Source: Marivirga arenosa (lineage in GTDB: Bacteria; Bacteroidota; Bacteroidia; Cytophagales; Cyclobacteriaceae). From it: a DNA stretch of 64,000 nt. Both the position numbers and the translations under genes were made by a program. Below, piece by piece: positions 57,583-64,000 of this stretch. Location of the stretch: positions 248,001 to 312,000 of the forward strand of contig NZ_CP129970.2 of assembly GCF_030503895.2 (NCBI RefSeq), read 5' to 3'. The notes beneath the pieces were generated by a model. That model did not search any database. It was not told where the DNA came from and was given only the letters and a program-made list of their open reading frames with translations. The number at the start of each line of letters is the position of its first letter. Within the stretch, counting starts at the first letter, position 1.

Positions 57583-58476
57583 ATGAAGAAATTCTTACTC
57601 ATATCAATTTTTTTCATCTCATTATCCACTATACTAATCGCGCAGGATAAAAAAGAAGAAGCTTCACAGGATACTATCCCAACTCCAGCTGACACCATCA
57701 AAAAAACTTTCCAATTTTTAGATGGAGCTCCTGTTACCATAGACTTAAGCACGGAACAAGAAGAGGAAGAAGACAAAGAAGAAAAGAAAGAAGAAAAACC
57801 AAAAAGAAACTTCTATTATGATAAGAAAACTCGAAAGAGCTATACGCTTTCAGGTTATGGAAATAATGTAACTCGTGAACTCTTTAATTACTTAAAAAAA
57901 GAATTTGTGGAACCCGATCCATATGTCCGAGATTTCTATTGGTATGATTTTCAAAGAAAAGAAATCAGAAGTACTAAAAATGCAGACCCGAAATTTGCTG
58001 GAATATTACATGGACCATACCAAAAATTAAAGGATGAGGTAGTAATTGAAAAAGGGATGTTTTGGAATGGGCTAAAACATGGCAGATGGATGCGCTATGA
58101 CAATAACGGGATCTTATTAGATAAGTTAACCTATTTTAAAGGTTGGCCTATTGACTCTAAAATCACCTATTATGATGAGGAAAAGCGAGAACGGGTAAAA
58201 GAAGTAATTCCTATTGAACATGGTGAAAAAGAGGGAACCTATCTTTACTTTCATGAAAATGGTCAAGTAGCCGTCCAAGGTGAGTACAGATTTGATGAAA
58301 AAGTAGGCTTATGGGTTGAATATTATGATTTAAGAAGAAGAAGGAAAAAAACCATTCAATACGGTCGTGATCCTTTCGATAAAAACTTTGAGCCCTACAT
58401 TAACCAAGAATGGAATTCCGCAGGTAAATTAGTGTATGATCGTGATCAATGGAAACGTAAATATGCCTCAAAATGA
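57583..58476 (+). CDS. Secreted YwqK/MORN-repeat-like protein
   Basis: 297 aa. Signal peptide (MKKFLLISIFFISLSTILIA), an acidic-lysine linker (EEEEDKEEKKEEKPKR) and a C-terminal half of MORN-like repeats: GMFWNGLKHGRWMRYDNNGI, GEKEGTYLYFHENGQVAVQG and EKVGLWVEYYD. The YwqK family is sometimes labelled antitoxin, without support here. Overlaps crcB by four bases. Confidence 0.85.
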   Translation: MKKFLLISIFFISLSTILIAQDKKEEASQDTIPTPADTIKKTFQFLDGAPVTIDLSTEQEEEEDKEEKKEEKPKRNFYYDKKTRKSYTLSGYGNNVTRELFNYLKKEFVEPDPYVRDFYWYDFQRKEIRSTKNADPKFAGILHGPYQKLKDEVVIEKGMFWNGLKHGRWMRYDNNGILLDKLTYFKGWPIDSKITYYDEEKRERVKEVIPIEHGEKEGTYLYFHENGQVAVQGEYRFDEKVGLWVEYYDLRRRRKKTIQYGRDPFDKNFEPYINQEWNSAGKLVYDRDQWKRKYASK

Positions 58477-58844
58477 TAAAAAATTTACTATTAGTAGGTT
58501 TAGGTGGAGCATTAGGTAGTATTGCTCGTTATGGTACAGCTTTAATTTCTCAAAAGTATTTATCTACAATTTTACCATTCGGTACTTTAATAGCCAATAT
58601 TTTAGGTTCATTTTTAATAGGGATTTTCCTTGCCTATGAATTAGAAAACCCATCATTAAACTTTAAACTATTACTTATCGCAGGCTTTTGCGGAGGTTAC
58701 ACAACATTTTCAACCTTTACTTTTGAAAATTTAAGCTACCTACAAAATGGTCAGTTTGGCTTGTTTCTTTTATACGGAATTGGAAGTATACTAATAGGTT
58801 TATTAGCAGTATTTTTAGGTTTCAGTTTAATCAAAATAATATAA
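58473..58844 (+). CDS. crcB: Fluoride channel CrcB/Fluc
   Basis: 123 aa, four membrane helices. LLVGLGGALGSIARYGTAL, PFGTLIANILGSFLIGIFLA with the conserved Asn, and GFCGGYTTFSTFTFENLSYL with the central TTFSTF motif. Exports fluoride as an antiparallel dimer. No fluoride riboswitch is visible. Confidence 0.95.
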   Translation: MIKNLLLVGLGGALGSIARYGTALISQKYLSTILPFGTLIANILGSFLIGIFLAYELENPSLNFKLLLIAGFCGGYTTFSTFTFENLSYLQNGQFGLFLLYGIGSILIGLLAVFLGFSLIKII

Positions 58845-58874
58845 AGAAGGAAGCTATATTAATTAGCTCCTTCT
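58845..58874. terminator. Bidirectional hairpin at the convergent crcB end
   Basis: AGAAGGAAGCTA (58845-58856) with TAGCTCCTTCT (58864-58874), one bulge; it includes the final codons of the gene on the other strand. Confidence 0.7.
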
Positions 58875-59797
58875 ATACTTTCATTTTCTTCTTCTTGCTT
58901 TAAAGCCAGTGGTTTAATCCTTTCTAACTCTGCTTTAGCTTTCTCATTATCAGGATATATGGATATTACTTTCTCATAAGCTTTAACTGCTTCTGAATAA
59001 TTCTCCATTTCTGTCAAAAGCTCTGCATAACTATTATGAGTATACCATACTGAGGAGTGATAATAGGTGTTGAGTTGAAAAACAAGTGAGGCTTCTTTAT
59101 TTTTTCCCCCAGCTTTTAATACCTTACCCAAGGTATTCAACTCTGCAGATCTACCTACTTTATAATAAGCTGTATTATAAATATTTTGGATATCTTCGTA
59201 AACCTCATCCATAGTCATTTTATCAAAAAGATCAAGAAAATAACTAGCTCCTTTATAATTAGGGGCTGATGGATATCCCAATGCAATCTGAGCAACATCG
59301 GTTAATAAATCTGTACTTGGCGATTCTACTATTCTACCAATTTCATTTCCATCTTCTTTAAAAATAAAGGTAGGTACACGGTGAATATTTAAGCCCTTTT
59401 CTTCTCCATTAGGGCCTTGTTTGTATTTTTCATCAGAACTATGAAGAGCAATGAATCTCAGTTGATCCCTTTCTAAACCTAATTCATCCCAAAGTTTAAG
59501 AAATTGAGGTACCCACTCCTGGCTATCTCCACACCAAGTTCCTAAATAAATGTCTACTTCTTTGTTCTGAAGTTTTTTAGTCCATTCTAACTCTCTTTGC
59601 TCTAATGAGAATTTCTCATAGCCTTTGTTAAACCAAGTTGAATAAGTAGTATCCTCTTGTAATTGATGAACTGGAAATTCCCCCCAAATATGTTTATCTC
59701 CATCATCGTTAGTGTAAAATTCTACCCCCTGAGCTAGAGACAGAGAAATAGAAAGTAAATAAAAAGTGGTTAAAATTGATAGTGCTTTCTTCATCAT
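58859..59797 (-). CDS. Secreted thioredoxin-fold/TPR protein
   Basis: 312 aa from ATG at 59795-59797; a longer frame adds nine residues before the signal. Signal peptide MMKKALSILTTFYLLSISLS. Thioredoxin-like domain with LGTWCGDSQEWVPQFLKLW (one active Cys only: WCGDS) and RVPTFIFKEDGNEIGRIVES, then a C-terminal TPR-type pair (YSEAVKAYEKVISIYPDN). A single cysteine argues for a non-classical redox or binding role. Confidence 0.85.
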   Translation of the reverse strand: MMKKALSILTTFYLLSISLSLAQGVEFYTNDDGDKHIWGEFPVHQLQEDTTYSTWFNKGYEKFSLEQRELEWTKKLQNKEVDIYLGTWCGDSQEWVPQFLKLWDELGLERDQLRFIALHSSDEKYKQGPNGEEKGLNIHRVPTFIFKEDGNEIGRIVESPSTDLLTDVAQIALGYPSAPNYKGASYFLDLFDKMTMDEVYEDIQNIYNTAYYKVGRSAELNTLGKVLKAGGKNKEASLVFQLNTYYHSSVWYTHNSYAELLTEMENYSEAVKAYEKVISIYPDNEKAKAELERIKPLALKQEEENESIEGAN

Positions 59798-59906
59798 AGT
59801 TCTTTTAGAATAATTTTTATGCAAATTAACTACTAAGGTATATTACCAACTATGATTTGTGTTAAATAGTGTTAACAACACGAAATAATTTATATTCGAC
59901 CGCAAA

Positions 59907-62900
59907 TTACCTTAAAATATAAAGCTTCCCGTATCCTTTTGTAAATGCTTTATCACCCGCTGTTGCTCTCTGTTCCATAAAAGCTCCATCTTTACGTACT
60001 AATACTCGGTAGAGATAAACACCATTTGCTAATCGATCACCAAATTCATCTTTTCCATCCCAAGCATAATCAGTTATATTATTTCCGATATGAATAGGCC
60101 CGATTTCATCTTGCAATATTTCTCTTACTACCCTACCTGTTACCGTTAAAATTTGAATTTTAATTTCTTGAGGTAAGTCGCTACCTGTTAAGGTAAAAAC
60201 AAAGCGTGTGCTGGTAGAAAATGGATTAGGATAAGGATAAAAATTTGTGATAGTAGATGCATTAACTACTTCAAAGCGTACTTTGTAAGGCTCTTCCCCT
60301 GCTGTATTCTCACTAGCATCAGTTGCTCGAACTCTTAATTGATAATCTCCATCTTCTAAAGGATTAGGTTGGTAATTTATGGTAAAAGCATTTCCTTCTG
60401 ATGCTGGAATCCATTCAACATTAGGGCTTGAAAAGTTGATTCTCTGTGGCAAGCATCCTTCACACTGTTCTAGTAATTCCATTTCAATTCCAGTAGTATC
60501 TTTTTTCTGAATGAGTTGATTTTCATCTTTTAATTCAATTTGAATAAAAGGTTGGGGTGATACTATATCACCATCTAGAATACTAATTCCATCAAAAGTA
60601 ACTTCAATCAATGGTGGAAGTGAGTCTTTCTGCACCATGAATAATCGATTATAATTAAGCAGATTATTACTAAATCTTTTCTCACTGTATAAGTTATTAT
60701 CATTCAGTTTCAGGATTAAATCATTCTCACCTACTTTTGCTTCAGAATTAATACCTAGGCTAAATGTGGTATCTGATTCGCTGAGTAAAGCAGGAAACTG
60801 TATCTTTTCATTGAAAGTCTGTCTACTTTCACGGTTAAATATCTCACGATTTAAAATTATAGGGTCATCAAAATCATTAGGAGTAACATTGAATAATTGA
60901 AATGAAGCATTATATACTTCTCCTTCAGCCAATTCTGCTCTCATTTCTTCTGTATCTTGAGTTGGTAAAATTAGAATATCAGGTACTTCAGTATGTGTCA
61001 CTTCCCAATTAGTGAGTTCAGCAGGTGTTAAATTTGTAGGGTCAGAAAAATTAATTCTCAATCTTAATTGAGGATATAATTCAGCATTTATATTCGATAT
61101 ATTAAGCGGTAGGTTCACATCTGAGAATAATAATGTTTGATTAGATAAAGTATCAATTCCAAATACATCAATTCTAATTATATCAGATGCTTCAACATTA
61201 ATAAAATTAGCATCTAATAGATCCCAAGATTTTGCTGGACCTATAATTCTAGAAACTATACTTCCTGATTCAAAACGCGCATTTATTATGTCATCCAAGT
61301 TAATAGTTTGTTCTTTAGTTGAAGTAGTACTATTGGGATCAGCCAAAACTTCAATCCCATTACCCTCTCCTGCACCTTTTCTTCCCAATAATATATAAGG
61401 CTCTCCATTTTGTAAATTATCTATCGCTGATGAAGAAGCACCTAAGTTCAATAATTCTGTTCTATTATTAGCGCGTAACACATTCCATGCTACACTATCA
61501 TATGAACTAATCAATACAAAGTCGTCTTCAGCTAATTCATCAAAATATTTCTTAAAATACTCTTCCGGTTGTGCTAATTGTCCATTTCTAATCTGATTAA
61601 TGACTTGTGGTCTAATCCCACATGATAAGGGATCTAACACATCAAAACTTCCATTCGATAGGATTACATAAGGCACGCCAGTTGATTTATCAAATGCTAC
61701 TAAATTAAGTGTATTTATAGCACAAGGCCCCAACTGACTACCAAAAGTGGCATATTCATTCCCATTGATTTTAATACTGATATTATCTGTTTGACTATTA
61801 GCAGGAGCTACAACACTTAAGTCAAAGTTATTTTCTTCAAAGCTCCATGTATTTGAAATGGTAATCCCTTCAATATTATTTTTTGAAATCTGATTAATAG
61901 AATTCTGACGCCAACCTTGAGCTAAATTTGAATTGTAAACAAAGTTTGAATTCGACCATTCATCTAATTCACCTGCTTGAGGGTTTGCAAATTTGCTTCT
62001 CCAGTAATAATTCTGATCCTCTACAGCCAATAAATTTACCTGCCATTCTGCTATTACTCTCGCATTTATGGTTTGGGATTGTAAGTATGGACTATTGAAA
62101 GTAGGAACAGTATCTAATTGAAATGAAAAATCTCGTACAGGAGACTTTAAATCAATTGATTGTGTTTTTAAGGTAATATTTTGATTATTTATTATTCCAT
62201 CATTGTAGGGATATAAATTAAGTGTTGTACCTAAGGAAATGAAGAATTCAATCTGAGCTGTATTATTATTTTCGTTGAGTTCATCTACTTTGCCAGCAGG
62301 ATCAATTATAACTTCAAATATATTTTGTCCAAAACTTTCTGGCCTATTATTTATTACTTTAATCTGAACCGTATCCTGATAATATACTGGTGCCACATAT
62401 TGTGTGTCTTGAACAATTATTTCTCCATTAGGCAAATTTCTTTTTACTAAAATAGCTAAGGAATCTTCAACTGTTATGCCATAATTATTAATGATCACAT
62501 CTATCCCAAATTCAGAAGTTAAGGCATCAATTTCATTCCCATCAAAAGAAACTACCTCCAATGATTCATCCGTTATTTCATAATCAGGCTTTTCAGCAGG
62601 AAATAGTTTAAATGCGGGATCTCCCATCAAATTCATCTGTTGTGCCTGAGAGATATACAGAGGCGAAGGATTGGCACCAAATATATCCAAGTATGAATTT
62701 GTTATTGCTTTATGAACGATTCCTATGGGTTCATTAATTAAAACCGAATCGTTATATGCCTTTGCAAAAAATATATCGCTGTAGCGTTTCAATTCATTTG
62801 AGAACCCTAAATAGGAATGAGCAATCATCCCTAAAGCACCCTTATTTGCTGTGTTGATCCAATTTTCGCCAAATACATCTGCATTTTTAGCGATTTGATA

Positions 62901-64000
62901 AATAGCCCCTGCATCACAACCATTAATTAGAATAAAGGGGTATTTCCCTTGATTTTCATAACCCAAATTTTCGTTCGAAACAAGTCCAATATCGATGTCT
63001 GCAGTATTGGGACTAGAATGACCAAAGAAAGTAATCAAATTAACTCCTTTATTAATTTCTTCAGATACATTTATAAACTCCACAACTTGGGTAGTTTCCT
63101 TGGTTAGGTTAGAATAATCTCCTCCGATATAAGGCCTTATTTCAGCGCTAGCAAAGTCGTTGATATAATTGATATATCGATTCACTTCAGTAAAAGAAAC
63201 CCCACCACTAAGATTTAGGAAATGTTTCCTTCTCAAATCATCAAATTCCTGAGATTCCATATCCTTTATCTTATCTAAATAATTAGCTACAATTTGACTA
63301 TTATGTGCATTTAAACGGCCAAAGGATATAGATGCTCTGGCATTATCTATTAAATCAAACCCATATAAATTGTCGGAACCAGGTGAACCTGCGGGTGGAA
63401 CAAAATCATTGTATAAATCATCAGTTATTTCATTTCTTCTGTAATAATTATGATACCAATTGGTTCCTTTCCCAATTATAAAAACCATTTTAGCTTTGGT
63501 ATTTTGAACCAAATATTCAGTAAATCTATAAACAGCTAGAGGTGAGATTTCTCCATAATTGAACTGGTTATATAATCGATTTATATCAACTGTAAGTGTA
63601 TCATATCCTCCACCAGTAGTTGAAGCCCTGTAAGCAGAATATGCAGCTACAGGATTGCTATACTCTCCGCTAGGCCTCATTAATTGAGGATGACTAATTA
63701 TTACATAATCAGGGTTTAAATTAGCCAAATTTCTAAAACTAACTTTCTCAATTTTAGGACTTAAGAAATTCTGATTTTGAATGTATAGCTTTGCGCCATT
63801 TAATGTATTTTGGACTACAGTATTGATTTCAGAACCGTTTCGATTGGTTAACAATAGCTCTGGTTCATTATAAATATCCACTCTGTAAAGTCGTGCACTA
63901 CTATTGGTATTTGTAAAGCTCACATAAGATTCAGAATTAGGATTTGGATTTAGACTAAACTGAATACCCGATTCATTTTCTAAATCTGCATTTCTTTGAT
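59907..64000 (-). CDS. C25-family (gingipain/PorU-like) type IX secretion protein, 5' truncated
   Basis: About 1,364 codons in the window; the frame stays open to the right edge (63924-64000 reads NADLENESGIQFSLNPNPNS upstream of the first internal GTG), so the start is outside. C25 peptidase domain: ITFFGHSSPNTADIDIGLVS (catalytic His) and PFILINGCDAGAIYQIAKNA (catalytic Cys). Long CARDB-like beta domains follow, and a C-terminal sorting domain with FYPYPNPFSTSTRFVFTLTG and GNNITDYAWDGKDEFGDRLA. Resembles PorU2-type sortases or secreted gingipain relatives. It is exported or part of the type IX machinery itself. Confidence 0.9.
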   Translation of the reverse strand, partial: QRNADLENESGIQFSLNPNPNSESYVSFTNTNSSARLYRVDIYNEPELLLTNRNGSEINTVVQNTLNGAKLYIQNQNFLSPKIEKVSFRNLANLNPDYVIISHPQLMRPSGEYSNPVAAYSAYRASTTGGGYDTLTVDINRLYNQFNYGEISPLAVYRFTEYLVQNTKAKMVFIIGKGTNWYHNYYRRNEITDDLYNDFVPPAGSPGSDNLYGFDLIDNARASISFGRLNAHNSQIVANYLDKIKDMESQEFDDLRRKHFLNLSGGVSFTEVNRYINYINDFASAEIRPYIGGDYSNLTKETTQVVEFINVSEEINKGVNLITFFGHSSPNTADIDIGLVSNENLGYENQGKYPFILINGCDAGAIYQIAKNADVFGENWINTANKGALGMIAHSYLGFSNELKRYSDIFFAKAYNDSVLINEPIGIVHKAITNSYLDIFGANPSPLYISQAQQMNLMGDPAFKLFPAEKPDYEITDESLEVVSFDGNEIDALTSEFGIDVIINNYGITVEDSLAILVKRNLPNGEIIVQDTQYVAPVYYQDTVQIKVINNRPESFGQNIFEVIIDPAGKVDELNENNNTAQIEFFISLGTTLNLYPYNDGIINNQNITLKTQSIDLKSPVRDFSFQLDTVPTFNSPYLQSQTINARVIAEWQVNLLAVEDQNYYWRSKFANPQAGELDEWSNSNFVYNSNLAQGWRQNSINQISKNNIEGITISNTWSFEENNFDLSVVAPANSQTDNISIKINGNEYATFGSQLGPCAINTLNLVAFDKSTGVPYVILSNGSFDVLDPLSCGIRPQVINQIRNGQLAQPEEYFKKYFDELAEDDFVLISSYDSVAWNVLRANNRTELLNLGASSSAIDNLQNGEPYILLGRKGAGEGNGIEVLADPNSTTSTKEQTINLDDIINARFESGSIVSRIIGPAKSWDLLDANFINVEASDIIRIDVFGIDTLSNQTLLFSDVNLPLNISNINAELYPQLRLRINFSDPTNLTPAELTNWEVTHTEVPDILILPTQDTEEMRAELAEGEVYNASFQLFNVTPNDFDDPIILNREIFNRESRQTFNEKIQFPALLSESDTTFSLGINSEAKVGENDLILKLNDNNLYSEKRFSNNLLNYNRLFMVQKDSLPPLIEVTFDGISILDGDIVSPQPFIQIELKDENQLIQKKDTTGIEMELLEQCEGCLPQRINFSSPNVEWIPASEGNAFTINYQPNPLEDGDYQLRVRATDASENTAGEEPYKVRFEVVNASTITNFYPYPNPFSTSTRFVFTLTGSDLPQEIKIQILTVTGRVVREILQDEIGPIHIGNNITDYAWDGKDEFGDRLANGVYLYRVLVRKDGAFMEQRATAGDKAFTKGYGKLYILR

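Noticed and set aside
57583-58476. Antitoxin of a toxin-antitoxin system
   Set aside because: YwqK-like proteins are often labelled so, but there is a signal peptide, MORN-like repeats and no toxin beside it.

Overview
The window is AT-rich chromosomal DNA from a member of the Bacteroidota, most likely a marine Cytophagales of the Marivirga type (inference from gene content; no 16S rRNA is present). Pointers are promoters of the form TTTG-N19/21-TAnnTTTG, two type IX secretion proteins (an end-truncated C25/PorU-like protein and a tiny protein that is little more than a signal peptide plus a C-terminal sorting domain), a DUF4293 protein, a menaquinone-type isochorismate synthase and a monofunctional met operon behind a SAM riboswitch.

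Region 1-10,400 is accessory. All its genes lie on the minus strand and almost all are uncharacterised or toxin/immunity/defence-like: a barstar-domain protein, a MazF toxin with a nonsense-mutated MazE, a ParDE pair, a two-gene unit of unknown function, a frameshifted coiled-coil protein, a small membrane protein, a HEPN + SIR2 + M41-like metallopeptidase operon, a secreted lipocalin-like protein and an orphan 179-aa protein. They are separated by imperfect inverted repeats of 47 to about 240 bp that begin with AAC and end with GTT on the coding strand. In six units the first 9-10 bases match exactly the reverse complement of the bases at the start of that unit's own 3' repeat, and a seventh matches with one mismatch. 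This is the diagnostic geometry of integron gene cassettes (R'/R'' core sites). No integrase is visible, so I read it as an attC-like cassette array lacking an integrase (CALIN-like), running leftwards out of the window and ending on the right beside a ferredoxin gene.

Region 10,600-64,000 looks like ordinary core genome: ferredoxin, a FUSC-type membrane protein, sucD, NAD(P)HX repair, a YhhN protein, a met operon (metY-metX-hom) behind a SAM-I riboswitch and a leader peptide ending in MRMRMCCCC, rimK, tig/clpP/clpX, a tRNA-Leu, a spoT-fur-STAS-purA block, a DNA-ligase-associated exonuclease, MarR, menF plus a hotdog thioesterase, a short-chain fatty acid transporter, acyl-CoA reductase, OsmC, a HAD/shikimate-dehydrogenase-like/ATP-grasp trio and a sigma/anti-sigma/effector operon.

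From 43.7 to 54.2 kb there is a sulfur and oxidative-stress neighbourhood: a persulfide-dioxygenase-like MBL-rhodanese protein, a TauE/SafE exporter, a TlpA-like protein, a KatG predicted to be a lipoprotein, cytochrome bd oxidase with a methyltransferase, and two small rhodaneses. Three sulfur transcription units share a GTAAC-N4-GTTAC palindrome 52-59 bp before their start codons, suggesting one regulon under a Crp/Fnr-type activator. The window ends with CIA30, DUF4293, htpG, a YwqK-like protein, crcB, a thioredoxin-TPR protein and the C25-family type IX secretion protein that runs off the right edge.
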